Notes: generated from the letters alone by a model not told the origin. A DNA stretch of 64,000 nt from Paraburkholderia diazotrophica (GCF_900108945.1 NZ_FNYE01000036.1:20585-84584); one strand, 5' to 3'. Shown: positions 16,654-25,477, counted from the stretch's first letter. Numbers and translations: made by a program.

Positions 16654-17184
16654 ATGAGCCGTATTTCGCTGATCGCCATGGCGCAGGCCATGAAATCCGT
16701 CAAGGAAATGAACCTCGCGCAAAAGGAGAAGATTGCCGACGAGATATTCCATGCCCAACCTCACATGCTCGGCTCTGTCCTGGTTCTCCAGAAATTCGGC
16801 GTTTCCATGGAGAAAATGGAATTCGCCATCGAACTGCTCATCGTATGTTTTGCGGCGATGAAAGAATCCGGTCTCACATGGCCCGTCATCACGGAGGACG
16901 ACCAGGAACTGCAATTGCAGCTGTACACGACCACGGTTCGGCTTGGCGAAGACCTGCGTCCCTCGCTACGGGATCGGCTGATGCAGCAGTATGTCGAGAA
17001 CCATCCCGAGAAGAATCTGTGTGCCTATGTATGGTCAGAAACCGCAAGCTGGCTGAGAAGCATTGTCCCGGAAGACAGTGACAGGTATGTCATGCTGGTG
17101 GTCATCAACCTTGTAAACTGCATTGCGTACGTTCCCATGCCCAACCTTGGAAAGCCGGTGCGGCGGCGGGAGAAATCGGCATGA
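16654..17184 (+). CDS. Hypothetical all-helical protein
   Basis: A 176-residue protein without recognisable family. The composition is typical of a soluble helical protein (MAQAMKSVKEMNLAQKEKIADEIFHAQPHMLGSVLVLQKFGVSMEKMEFAIELLIVCF). Residues 150-165 (MLVVINLVNCIAYVPMP) are hydrophobic but short for a membrane segment. It closes the block of unknown genes that begins with the kfrA-like gene. Confidence 0.65.
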   Translation: MSRISLIAMAQAMKSVKEMNLAQKEKIADEIFHAQPHMLGSVLVLQKFGVSMEKMEFAIELLIVCFAAMKESGLTWPVITEDDQELQLQLYTTTVRLGEDLRPSLRDRLMQQYVENHPEKNLCAYVWSETASWLRSIVPEDSDRYVMLVVINLVNCIAYVPMPNLGKPVRRREKSA

Positions 17185-18134
17185 CTCAGGAAAGATGCGA
17201 ACAGTGCGCCCAGCCCACGGCAGCTTACGATGCGATTTAACGGGAAGTTGCAAGGTAGCGTGTCTGATCGCAATCTGCTGCGCGCGCCTGAGCCCGTTTA
17301 TCGGCACTATGGTGGAAACTCAGCGCGATGTGTTGGTCCCCGCAGTCTGCTTTACAGGACGTCTTTGACTTTGAATGGCCGGTCGTGCGAAACAGCGACG
17401 CGAAAGTGAACGTTTGCGCGCACATCCGAAAGTTCGTGATAGCACATGGATGTACCTTAAACAAGGCGGCACAGGTGCGAAAGGAGCACTTCCGAACAGA
17501 TGGTCGAGTACGGGGGAATCCGTCCAAATCAGCCGGGCACATCCGATGTCGGCGGCTCGGAGCGATTGCGCCGGCGCGGTCATGTTTGGATCGTAAGGTT
17601 GACGGCTTGGCGTTTGGCAGCGTTGTGCGTTTGTCGGAGGTTTGTCCGACAGTCAAAAGACTTGATCAACCGCGACCCGAGCGGATTTCCGGATAACGCT
17701 CGACGATATGCGGCTACCGGCGGATGATGTCGCCCTGTTGTTTGGGGAGATAGACCGCCGTGCTCCGGGCTTCATCAAGATTATGAACAATGCTGGTCAT
17801 TGATCACCGAATTGAAGCGACGAGCGCACGGGGCGTTTGCTGGGGGGATTTAATGGCTCGTCCCCTTAAGACGCATGCACAACTGGTCCAAAGTTCCATG
17901 GCAGACGAACTCCGTAAGCTGCTCGAAAGAGGTGAGCCAAGCCGGATTCGATCAGCAGAAAGCAAAGTTGCTCGCTGTTTTTTAGGCCGTTCCTCCAACT
18001 TAACGGCCACGACATATCTGCTGATACGATTAACGTGAACGAGTGGCCTGAGTATGCAGCAAGCGATTCGACTGCGGACGTGACCGCAAAGATGCGAATC
18101 ACTGCAGTGATCCACATGCCTCTCTACGTTCTGG
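17185..18134. other. Gene-poor stretch with only doubtful frames
   Basis: Almost one kilobase without a supportable gene. A 122-codon frame at 17328-17696 and a frame starting ATG 17854 (MARPLKTHAQLVQSS) were considered, but neither has a ribosome-binding site or a recognisable product. The region may contain decayed coding sequence. Confidence 0.4.
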
Positions 18135-18749
18135 TTATTTGGGCCATTTCAACTGGGAAACGTCGAACTTGAACTGCTGACGACCAGCCTCGTAGATCGG
18201 GATTTCGACAATCAGTTTGCTGGCATGCAGGAGCTTCTGCTGGAACTGCACAGCATTGTCGATGAATATCGCGTCGTTTTTGCCTCCTGTCGATTCGCTA
18301 GCGCTGATCCTGGTGACGGGACCATTGTCGAATTTGACAGCGATATAGCATCCCTCAAAACCGCACGTGACCTGTCCTTTATCCAGAACGAAGAATGCTT
18401 CCTGGCGTCCCTTTCCCTTCTTGCGGAGATAGATTCGGATTGAGGATCCACCCTGATAAGGGAATTCGAGATTGATCGCGTTGAGCGAAGTGTTGACCGC
18501 GAATCGCGTAGTCGTACCGCGCATCTCGTCGTCATCTTCCGAGTAGGTCCACGGTGACGGGTCGGGTTCTGGTGCGGCTTTCACCAACGGCTCAGGCTTC
18601 GCTTCCGGCGCAGCGATGCTAGCCGCTACCGCCGGCGCGGACGCTGCATTTGATTTTGGAGTGACAGATGCCGAGGGGTCGCTATTGGAATTTTGTTGAC
18701 AGCCAAGCAGGAAAGCCGCCGTCAGAATCGCGACAGATACGGTTTTCAA
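18135..18749 (-). CDS. Putative lipoprotein
   Basis: A 204-residue exported protein starting at TTG (MKTVSVAILTAAFLLGC). The lipobox LLGC puts the modified Cys at residue 17. A Ser/Ala/Pro-rich linker follows to about residue 65, then a compact beta-rich domain with a CGFEGC pair that could form a disulphide. I do not recognise the family. Its start overlaps the stop of a 35-codon frame upstream (TTGA). It runs divergently from the VWA/PP2C/kinase genes, and another exported protein with the same Pro-rich layout lies between. Confidence 0.7.
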   Translation of the reverse strand: MKTVSVAILTAAFLLGCQQNSNSDPSASVTPKSNAASAPAVAASIAAPEAKPEPLVKAAPEPDPSPWTYSEDDDEMRGTTTRFAVNTSLNAINLEFPYQGGSSIRIYLRKKGKGRQEAFFVLDKGQVTCGFEGCYIAVKFDNGPVTRISASESTGGKNDAIFIDNAVQFQQKLLHASKLIVEIPIYEAGRQQFKFDVSQLKWPK

Positions 18750-18853
18750 TTTGTAGTCCCCGTTAGTTGACCAGTTTGCTTACCGGCCGCTTTTAGCAAA
18801 TCTTTAGCTTTTTCAGATGCGAACTGCGCGCCCAACACCTTTTTAACCGGCAT
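18746..18853 (-). CDS. Small ORF overlapping the lipoprotein start
   Basis: A 35-residue frame (MPVKKVLGAQFASEKAKDLL and on to TGTTN) whose TGA overlaps the TTG start of the lipoprotein gene. The product is basic and amphipathic. The overlap would couple translation of the lipoprotein, which otherwise has a poor start. GGAGG lies upstream but 16 bases from the ATG, which is too far for an ideal site. This is a weak prediction based mainly on the overlap. Confidence 0.35.
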   Translation of the reverse strand: MPVKKVLGAQFASEKAKDLLKAAGKQTGQLTGTTN

Positions 18854-19135
18854 TGTGATTAGTCGTCAACCTCCATGCAAGTCGCGCCAACCATCTTCAC
18901 GCTCAGGCCAGAATCCTGCGATTTCAGCGCTGGATTCGCGCTCGAGCGTCGAAAAGCAGGTGTCGTTTTGTGTCTGGCACTCGAATCTGCGTTCTGATGC
19001 CCGTGCAACCATAGCTGATCGCACGCTATTTCCCTAAAGAGCGTCCAGCATGGGTGAACCGCTGCGGCAACGAATTCGCCCGTATAGACACTACCGGTCG
19101 AGGCGACGCGCCCTGAACTCCGAACAGGAAACGCG

Positions 19136-20089
19136 CTAGCCCGACAACGCTAACGTGCCAAGCTGATCCATGCGTGCCTTGGCATGCTGTTCATGACATG
19201 CGTAACGCTCCTGCGAAATCGCGCCGTAGCTTTGGCAATCCGCAGTGGTCGCCGCGTAGTGTTCTATTTCCGTTTGCACAACGTTTGGATTGGCTGCCGG
19301 CCCGCCATGGGTCTTGAGGTATTTCTGGTAGGTGGTGCGCTCCATCGCCTGCAAGGAGTTTCTCGGTAGCTCTGATGAGGGATTGAGCTTGCGCAGCGAT
19401 GCAATCAGGCGCAATGCGTCGCCTTCCGCATCGTCTGGGCTAGATGCGCAATACAGCACCTGGGTAGGCCGGTTGGCCGCAAGAATGAAAGCGGCAATGC
19501 ATGTCATCGTGACCACGTCGGTCGATGCCTGATTCGGCCGGTAAGTTGCCTGTCCGGCGATCGCGATTCCGTCCTTCAGTTTTGCCGGGTTCATCAGGGT
19601 GACATTGGATAGCGAGATGGAGGAGGTCGATAGCAGGTCGGCGTTCACCCTGTCGGCAATCTGCTGCGCCGGCATTGTGGTCTTGATTTCGGTTTGCATG
19701 TCAGCAAACCAGCGGGCTGGCACGAACCGGTCTCGCTGTGTGACTGTTCCGACTCTCCAGACGACGGGTTGCGGCGTCGGAATAGCCAGATAGCATATGC
19801 CGACCTCGTCTTCCGCTCCGACGGGTGTATGGCACGTTGGCGTTAGACCCTCGCGAGAAGGTGCTTCCAGTTTTAGCCGAACGTTTTGCCAGCTCAGCGT
19901 CGTTGGCTGCCAAGTCACTTTTTCAGGGGGAAGGGGAACTGGCGATGAAGCGGGCAATAAGGAAACGACTGGCTTATCCTCAACAGCGACTACTGGCGGT
20001 TTTGACGGATGACTCTTCGATGACAAAGCAGCACCAGCCGCCACGGCAAGAACAAGAGCAACGTACGCTGGAGTTTTACTTGCCTGCAT
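19136..20089 (-). CDS. Exported hypothetical protein with N-terminal membrane anchor
   Basis: 317 residues from the ATG at 20089 (MQASKTPAYVALVLAVAAGAALSS); the frame is open 21 codons further. The N-terminal hydrophobic helix is a signal anchor or signal peptide, followed by a Pro/Val-rich linker and a periplasmic domain. Cys residues are scattered (TCHTP, ICYL, TMTCIA, LYCAS, DCQSY, YACHEQHAKARM). The family is unknown to me. It is divergent from the VWA gene across an AT-rich gap of about 80 bases that must hold both promoters. Confidence 0.7.
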   Translation of the reverse strand: MQASKTPAYVALVLAVAAGAALSSKSHPSKPPVVAVEDKPVVSLLPASSPVPLPPEKVTWQPTTLSWQNVRLKLEAPSREGLTPTCHTPVGAEDEVGICYLAIPTPQPVVWRVGTVTQRDRFVPARWFADMQTEIKTTMPAQQIADRVNADLLSTSSISLSNVTLMNPAKLKDGIAIAGQATYRPNQASTDVVTMTCIAAFILAANRPTQVLYCASSPDDAEGDALRLIASLRKLNPSSELPRNSLQAMERTTYQKYLKTHGGPAANPNVVQTEIEHYAATTADCQSYGAISQERYACHEQHAKARMDQLGTLALSG

Positions 20090-20172
20090 GGTTTTTACGC
20101 TGCTATTATCAAAATGCAAAAATAAAATGCGCCAAGCGGGACGAGTGTACACCGTAGCGTAGCGAGAAGACC

Positions 20173-20853
20173 ATGACCGAGAACGAAAATCCGTTCGCCA
20201 GACAGCTGGCGTTCGGTGCAGACAGTTTTGCAGATAATCCAGAACCGCGTTGTCCTTGCGTGTTATTGCTTGACCGCTCCGGTTCGATGGCTGGCCAGCC
20301 GATTGATGAACTGAATGCGGGTCTTGCCGAATTCCGGCAGGATCTGCTTTCCGATGGGCTTGCGGCCAAGCGGGTCGAAACCACCGTTATTTCATTCGGG
20401 CCGGTCACAATAGACACGGCGTTTCACACTGCTCACAGCTTCATTCCACCCATCCTTGCGGCCGGTGGTGATACTCCGATGGGCGCGGCCATAAACCTTG
20501 CCATCGACGCACTTGAATCGCGAAAGGCCGAATATCGGGCCAACGGCATTTCCTATTATCGCCCGTGGATATTCCTGATTACGGACGGCGCGCCGACAGA
20601 CGAATGGAAAGCTGCGGCGGCGCGTGTCAGGGAAGGAGAGGCGGCGAAGAAGTTTGCTTTCTTTGCGGTCGGCGTCAACCAGGCGGACATGGGCGTCCTG
20701 CGTCAGATTTCGACACGAGAACCGCTCAGCCTTAGCGGCCTGAAATTCAGGGAGCTTTTCCAGTGGTTGTCGGGTTCGCTAGGGTCGGTTTCGCAATCAA
20801 CGCCTGGTACTGAGGTCGCGCTCAAAGCACCTACGGGCTGGGCGGTTGTGTGA
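20173..20853 (+). CDS. VWA-domain protein, TerY/YegL-like
   Basis: 226 residues forming a von Willebrand A domain. The metal-site motif DRSGSM lies near residue 35, the conserved Thr in GGDTPMGAAI near residue 100, and the Asp in LITDGAPTDEW near residue 140. It matches YegL of E. coli and the TerY proteins. In such triads the VWA protein is thought to be the substrate or adaptor of the kinase/phosphatase pair. It overlaps the PP2C gene by four bases (GTGA), and the kinase gene follows, so the three are one operon. Confidence 0.88.
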   Translation: MTENENPFARQLAFGADSFADNPEPRCPCVLLLDRSGSMAGQPIDELNAGLAEFRQDLLSDGLAAKRVETTVISFGPVTIDTAFHTAHSFIPPILAAGGDTPMGAAINLAIDALESRKAEYRANGISYYRPWIFLITDGAPTDEWKAAAARVREGEAAKKFAFFAVGVNQADMGVLRQISTREPLSLSGLKFRELFQWLSGSLGSVSQSTPGTEVALKAPTGWAVV

Positions 20854-21620
20854 GCTGGCGCTACATCGGCGCCTCGGTTGTCGGTACGTCGCATTCGAAG
20901 CTCGAACTTCCATGTCAGGACAGCAGCGTGGTCGTGGAGGCATCGGGTCAAAACGATGCCAGATACCTCATTGCAATCGCATCCGATGGAGCGGGCAGTG
21001 CCCGCTTCGCTCAAGTTGGCGCGGAGCTTACGTGTGAAACAGCGGCGCGTGCTCTGACCGACTTCCTGGCGCATTCCCCGGATGGCATCCTTTCGATTGA
21101 ACCGCAAGCGCTCGTCGAGGCTGTTCGCGTCGCAATTCAGGATCGGGCGACAGAAGGCGGTAGTTCGATGAGGGACTTTGCGTGTACCGTGATCGGAGCC
21201 GTTGTCGGTCCTGAAAAGGCGCTTTACTTCCAGATTGGTGATGGTGCGATCGTCGCGCGACGTTCCGGGATACTGGAGTGTGTTTTCTGGCCTGACGGCG
21301 GAGAATACGCAAACACAACGTTCTTCATCACTGACCAGGATGCGCAGGCTCATCTTCAGTATCGGATTGACGATAGGCCGGAGGAGCTGGCGTTGATGAC
21401 GGATGGTTTGCAGCGCCTTGCGTTGGTGTTTTCGAGCAAGACCGTACATGCGCCGTTCTTTGACTCCATGTTTGCTGTGCTTCGGACCGCTTCCGTGGAA
21501 GCGTGCGACGAGTTGTCAGGCTCGCTTGCAGCGTTTTTGAACAGCGAACCGGTGAACTCACGAACCGACGACGACAAAACTCTGATTCTGGTTTCGGCAG
21601 TGCGAGAGGCGGAAGTGTGA
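20850..21620 (+). CDS. PP2C-type protein phosphatase, YegK/PphC-like
   Basis: 256 residues starting at GTG inside the end of the VWA gene. PP2C metal motifs are recognisable: IAIASDGAGSARFA for the metal-binding Asp-Gly, FQIGDGAIVARR for the second, LALMTDGLQ for the third and RTDDDKTLIL for the last. It should remove phosphate from Ser/Thr residues with Mn or Mg. It corresponds to E. coli YegK (PphC), which is encoded next to a VWA protein and the kinase YegI. Its stop overlaps the kinase start (TGATG). Confidence 0.88.
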   Translation: MSWRYIGASVVGTSHSKLELPCQDSSVVVEASGQNDARYLIAIASDGAGSARFAQVGAELTCETAARALTDFLAHSPDGILSIEPQALVEAVRVAIQDRATEGGSSMRDFACTVIGAVVGPEKALYFQIGDGAIVARRSGILECVFWPDGGEYANTTFFITDQDAQAHLQYRIDDRPEELALMTDGLQRLALVFSSKTVHAPFFDSMFAVLRTASVEACDELSGSLAAFLNSEPVNSRTDDDKTLILVSAVREAEV

Positions 21621-23554
21621 TGCAACTGCATGACGAGGCGGGCCGCGCGGTTGTTCTTGGCAAGGAGCTGGGGCGAGGAGGCGAGGGTAGTGTCTTCGAG
21701 TCCAGCAGTCTTGGCCGGGACAGCGTCGCGAAGGTGTATCACGCCGCTTTGCCTGAAGACAAGCAGGACAAGCTGCGTGCGATGGCCCGCATCGGTAGCA
21801 CGTACCTGCATCAGATTTCTGCCTGGCCTACCAAGGTCCTGACGCAGGCCGGTGGGGTCGTCGCCGGCTTTGTAATGGCCAAAATCGAGGGATTCGAACC
21901 GATCCACAATCTCTCAAGTCCGGCCAGTCGCAAACAGATTTTTCCTTCTGTCGACTATGCGTTCCTCGTTCATGTGGCTCGCAATGTTGCTGCGGCTTTT
22001 GACGCGGTACATGCGCACGGCCACGTGGTCGGCGACGTCAACGAGAACAATTTTCTCGTGGGTCGTAACGGCACCGTGAAGCTGATCGACTGTGACTCGT
22101 TTCAGATCGTTGAGGGCAGCCGGCGATATTCCTGCGACGTCGGCGTGAAGCTGTTCACGCCGCCAGAATTGCAGAATGTCAGTTCGCTCAGAGGCAAGGA
22201 GCGCACCAGGAATCACGACAATTTCGGTCTTGCAGTGCTAATATTCCAGCTCCTGTTGCTGGGGAGACATCCGTATTCGGGTGTCCCGCTTGGCGGGAAT
22301 GACCTCCCTCTCGAAGAGGCGATTGCTGTTTACCGGTTTGCATACGGTCCAGATCGCAAGCAACGGCAGGTGGACACGCCTCCCGACGCCATCAACCTTT
22401 CTTTTTTCGCTCCAGAAATCGGGCGGGCATTCCAGCGCGCTTTCACCGAAGAAGGTGTGTCGTCGGGACGGCCAGGCGCAAGCGAATGGATAAAGTTTCT
22501 GGACGGTTTACGTGGCTCGTTGCGCACCTGCGCCCAGGCATTGAATCACAAATATCCGTCGCATCTCGCGCAGTGTCCCTGGTGTGAACGCGAACGCGCG
22601 GGACGACCGGCGTTCCTTTCACAGAGCGCCGGTGGTACGGGCAATGGTTCGACCTCGACCGGTGACCTCGGCACGATATGGGCACGGATCCAGTCGCTAG
22701 CCGGGTTGCCACAGCTTCCCGTCTATACCGCCCCTCAGCATGTTGTGACCGGTCAGCTCCAGCAAGTTGGCAAGAATGCTCGTCTCCTGTACAGGCTAAA
22801 GATATCGGCCGTGTCTGTCGGAGCATTTCTCACAACTCTTAATCAGCCCGCGTTGTGGTTCATAAGCCTGATTGTCGGTGGTGCGATTATCGCGGTGCTC
22901 AAGCATCCCGTTGGCGGGAGGCTTGTCACACTCAGTGGTGCTGCCATAGCGGCGAAGAAGGTATTCGACTCGGAACTCGAAGAGTACAACAAGCTGATCG
23001 AGGACCCGCGTATTACGGAACTCTATGGCCGACTCGTTGCGGCTAAAGCACGCATTGATGGATTACCTGCCGAATACCAGCGGGGCATGCAGGATCTTCA
23101 TGTTAGGGTACGTGAGCGACAACTGGAAGTGTTTCTCGACAGATTCCTGATTTCCGATGCCGATATTGATGGGATAGGTCCCGCGCGAGTGACCGCGTTG
23201 GCATCATTCAATATCGAGACAGCGCGCGACGTCAGCTATCACTCGGTTATGAGTGTTCAGGGATTTGGCGATGCACTGGCGGGCAGACTGGTCAGTTGGC
23301 GGCAGAGAGTCGAGAAACGCTTCGTGTTTGACGCGAGCCGCGGGGTGCCCCAGCAGGACGTCAACGCGCTTAACGCGCGCCTTGCCAACGAGCGAATGCA
23401 ATTGGAGAGGGCGCTGCGGGACGGCCTGATTCAGTTGCAACAGTTGCACGCCGCAGCTGTTGGCGTGCGAGGTACTGTCAAGCTTCGTCTCGATACAGCA
23501 TCTCTCGCCTTGGCACAGGCCGAGGCAGATCTGGCAGCGTTGAAAAGAATATGA
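21620..23554 (+). CDS. Hanks-type kinase with zinc-ribbon, TM and HhH segments, YegI-like
   Basis: 644 residues from the ATG overlapping the PP2C stop; the upstream part of the open frame lies in the PP2C gene. The kinase domain (about 10-290) has the Gly loop GRGGEGSV (18-25), Lys38, the catalytic loop GDVNENN (D139, N144) and DCD instead of DFG (157-159). A CPWC-type half zinc ribbon follows near 315-320. A hydrophobic helix (FLTTLNQPALWFISLIVGG) near 395-425 should anchor it in the membrane. A helix-hairpin-helix unit (IGPARVTALASFN and VQGFGDALAG) sits near 515-560, and a coiled coil ends the protein. The layout is that of E. coli YegI. It probably phosphorylates the VWA partner at the membrane. 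Confidence 0.88.
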   Translation: MQLHDEAGRAVVLGKELGRGGEGSVFESSSLGRDSVAKVYHAALPEDKQDKLRAMARIGSTYLHQISAWPTKVLTQAGGVVAGFVMAKIEGFEPIHNLSSPASRKQIFPSVDYAFLVHVARNVAAAFDAVHAHGHVVGDVNENNFLVGRNGTVKLIDCDSFQIVEGSRRYSCDVGVKLFTPPELQNVSSLRGKERTRNHDNFGLAVLIFQLLLLGRHPYSGVPLGGNDLPLEEAIAVYRFAYGPDRKQRQVDTPPDAINLSFFAPEIGRAFQRAFTEEGVSSGRPGASEWIKFLDGLRGSLRTCAQALNHKYPSHLAQCPWCERERAGRPAFLSQSAGGTGNGSTSTGDLGTIWARIQSLAGLPQLPVYTAPQHVVTGQLQQVGKNARLLYRLKISAVSVGAFLTTLNQPALWFISLIVGGAIIAVLKHPVGGRLVTLSGAAIAAKKVFDSELEEYNKLIEDPRITELYGRLVAAKARIDGLPAEYQRGMQDLHVRVRERQLEVFLDRFLISDADIDGIGPARVTALASFNIETARDVSYHSVMSVQGFGDALAGRLVSWRQRVEKRFVFDASRGVPQQDVNALNARLANERMQLERALRDGLIQLQQLHAAAVGVRGTVKLRLDTASLALAQAEADLAALKRI

Positions 23555-24216
23555 GAACGCTAACCCGCTGCCGTCGCGCTTTGGTAACGGCTTTCTGCCT
23601 TCTGGTGCAGATGCAGTGTGCGTTCGCGCAGGCACCAGCTGGCCAGCCTGATTCGCTGGCCTTCTTTCTGTCCGCATTTCACGGAAAACCTGTGGCGGCC
23701 GTTCCCGAGGTTGCTTACAACCCGATTCCCGCTCCAGCGCCGACAACGTCCAACGTATCGACGAATACGACAGCGGCAAGCGGTAACCCAACAGCCTCGC
23801 CACAGCCAGGTTCGTGTCCACCGGGCGCCGACAGGCTAGGCTGCCCTGGCTCATATTCGCCGACTACAGGCGCACGGGCGGTGGCATCGGCCTGCCCTCC
23901 CGGATACCAGCGCGACCCGACCGGCTGCGTCATGCCAGCGATGCCGCTGCATGCGCATCGCATTGGTGGATATGGCGGGTGGGCTTGTGACATGGGATAT
24001 GTGCGCGCAAATGACGGGTGTTCGCAGGTTGTCGTTCCCGTCAATGCTCATCCAGCAGACACTGCATCGGGATGGGTATGCAATTTCGGGTACCACTTTA
24101 CGGTGGACCGCTGCGCGCCTGTTTTCATTCCGGCAAATGCTCACCTCGCGGCGGATGGAAGTCGCTATGAGTGCAACTACGGCTACCGGGATATGGGAAT
24201 GAGCTGCGGCCAATGA
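23551..24216 (+). CDS. Secreted protein with Cys-Gly-Tyr repeats
   Basis: 221 residues. The signal peptide (LVTAFCLLVQMQCAFAQA) is cleaved near residue 27. A Thr/Ala/Pro-rich linker follows, then four imperfect units of about 35 residues with the form C-x-x-GY-x6-GC-x5-P-x-NAH-x7-W-x-C (CPPGYQRDPTGC, CDMGYVRANDGC, CNFGYHFTVDRC, CNYGYRDMGMSC). Paired Cys suggest disulphide-stabilised extracytoplasmic repeats. It overlaps the kinase stop by four bases, so it is a true member of that operon and may be the envelope partner of the membrane kinase. I know no function for the repeat. Confidence 0.75.
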   Translation: MRTLTRCRRALVTAFCLLVQMQCAFAQAPAGQPDSLAFFLSAFHGKPVAAVPEVAYNPIPAPAPTTSNVSTNTTAASGNPTASPQPGSCPPGADRLGCPGSYSPTTGARAVASACPPGYQRDPTGCVMPAMPLHAHRIGGYGGWACDMGYVRANDGCSQVVVPVNAHPADTASGWVCNFGYHFTVDRCAPVFIPANAHLAADGSRYECNYGYRDMGMSCGQ

Positions 24217-24264
24217 CGTTAAGCGGCACCAACAAAATACAAGACTGAGAGGCATCGGGGAAAA

Positions 24265-24786
24265 ATGGCAACGCGGGCTACAAAGCGGCCGCTCAACAAA
24301 TGCGGTTCGTGCGGTCACACGTGGTATCCGAAGGGGCGGTCACTGTCGGTGCGGTGCCCTGAATGCAGGAGCACTGATACGAAGAAGGCAGGTGCTGGAA
24401 TAGGGGCCGTTGTGGTCTTCCTCGCGATGATGGCCATTTTTGGAGGCAAAAAGGAATCACATCCTGCGGCCGACGTTCAGGCGACGGGCGCTTCTGAAGT
24501 GCAGGCGGTCGAGCCGGTTACTGCCGCCAGTGCGCCTGAGCCGACTCTCAATGACGCAAATCTGTCCGGTGCGGCGGCATCGAGCGCCGGTGACGAAAAA
24601 CCGTCACCAGATACTGCACAGACAGGGAGCACAACGTTATCTGGCGGTCCTCAGGCGCAGGCGAACGTAACCCTTGCAGCGCCTGCGGTAGCTCCCGAAG
24701 TCGCTAGTGACGTAGCGCAAAGCCCCGAACCTGATGTACCGACTGCTCCAACCCTTCCATCAGTTCGTGACAGGGAGCATCACTGA
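24265..24786 (+). CDS. Zinc-ribbon membrane protein
   Basis: 173 residues. An N-terminal zinc ribbon (CGSCGHTWYPKG...VRCPECRS, about 13-37) is followed by one membrane helix (IGAVVVFLAMMAIFGG, 46-62) and a long Ala/Pro/Thr-rich tail with no sequence features. The ribbon should lie in the cytoplasm and the tail outside. It is the second protein in this operon region with a zinc ribbon next to a membrane helix, which points to a shared membrane signalling complex. Confidence 0.65.
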   Translation: MATRATKRPLNKCGSCGHTWYPKGRSLSVRCPECRSTDTKKAGAGIGAVVVFLAMMAIFGGKKESHPAADVQATGASEVQAVEPVTAASAPEPTLNDANLSGAAASSAGDEKPSPDTAQTGSTTLSGGPQAQANVTLAAPAVAPEVASDVAQSPEPDVPTAPTLPSVRDREHH

Positions 24787-24883
24787 CGGGTGAGGCTCAC
24801 CAGACGCGCAACGTCTGAGCCGCAAGTCTCAAGATTTCGAGGCTCGGCGCCGATAACTTTGATTAAATCCCCTGGCGAATTCG

Positions 24884-25201
24884 ATGACAAAGACATGGCT
24901 GATAGTTCTGGCGATAGTTGTGGCTGCTGCCGCCGTGGCGTGCAGTCAGATCACTCTGTTTATTGTTCCACCGATCGGCGCGTTACCCGAAGGGCGGACC
25001 GTTGTGATCGGCAGGTTGAGTTCCACCAGATTTGTAGACAGCGCTGACGCAATGTGCGAGCGCATTCAGGGTGGCGTTAGCCTTCTCTGTCGCGCTGTGG
25101 TGATGGGCACGGTCTTCGAAAAGTCGACCATTCTGATGCGACTTCCATATAGCCAGTGGCTTTACGAGATTTCGACTGACGGGAAAACCTACGAACGTTA
25201 A
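24884..25201 (+). CDS. Small exported protein, possible lipoprotein
   Basis: 105 residues with an N-terminal hydrophobic helix (LIVLAIVVAAAAVAC). Cys20 in AVAC could be a lipidation site. The remainder is a small beta-rich domain (TVVIGRLSSTRFVDSADAMCERIQGG...LLCRAVVMG) with two Cys. The family is unknown. It stands between two zinc-ribbon membrane proteins. Confidence 0.6.
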   Translation: MTKTWLIVLAIVVAAAAVACSQITLFIVPPIGALPEGRTVVIGRLSSTRFVDSADAMCERIQGGVSLLCRAVVMGTVFEKSTILMRLPYSQWLYEISTDGKTYER

Positions 25202-25216
25202 GACGGGGAGCGGAGC

Positions 25217-25477
25217 ATGGGATTTCTGGTGGTGGCAGCGCTGATTGGTTTGATTCCGGCAGCAATTGCAAAAGGCAAAGGGCGTTCGTTTGGCGCATGG
25301 TGGATTTATGGCGCCGCAATTTTCATCGTGGCGCTTCCACATTCCTTGTTGATGAAGTCGAATCAGGCAGGTATCGAGCGGCAGCAACTCGCCGATGGGA
25401 TGAAGAAGTGCCGACATTGCGCGGAATTCATCAAGCAGGACGCCAATGTTTGCCGCTACTGCGGGCGGGACGTATAG
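25217..25477 (+). CDS. Membrane protein with C-terminal zinc ribbon
   Basis: 86 residues. Two hydrophobic segments (FLVVAALIGLIPAAIA and WWIYGAAIFIVALPHSLLM) are followed by a zinc ribbon (CRHCAEFIKQDANVCRYCG). The order is the reverse of the preceding zinc-ribbon protein. GGGGAGCGGAGC lies just before the ATG. Proteins of this form are widespread and usually unassigned. It ends the signalling cluster. Confidence 0.65.
   Translation: MGFLVVAALIGLIPAAIAKGKGRSFGAWWIYGAAIFIVALPHSLLMKSNQAGIERQQLADGMKKCRHCAEFIKQDANVCRYCGRDV

Noticed and set aside
17328..17696. 122-codon open frame
   Set aside because: Composition is irregular, with no start signal and no recognisable family. Treated as non-coding or decayed.
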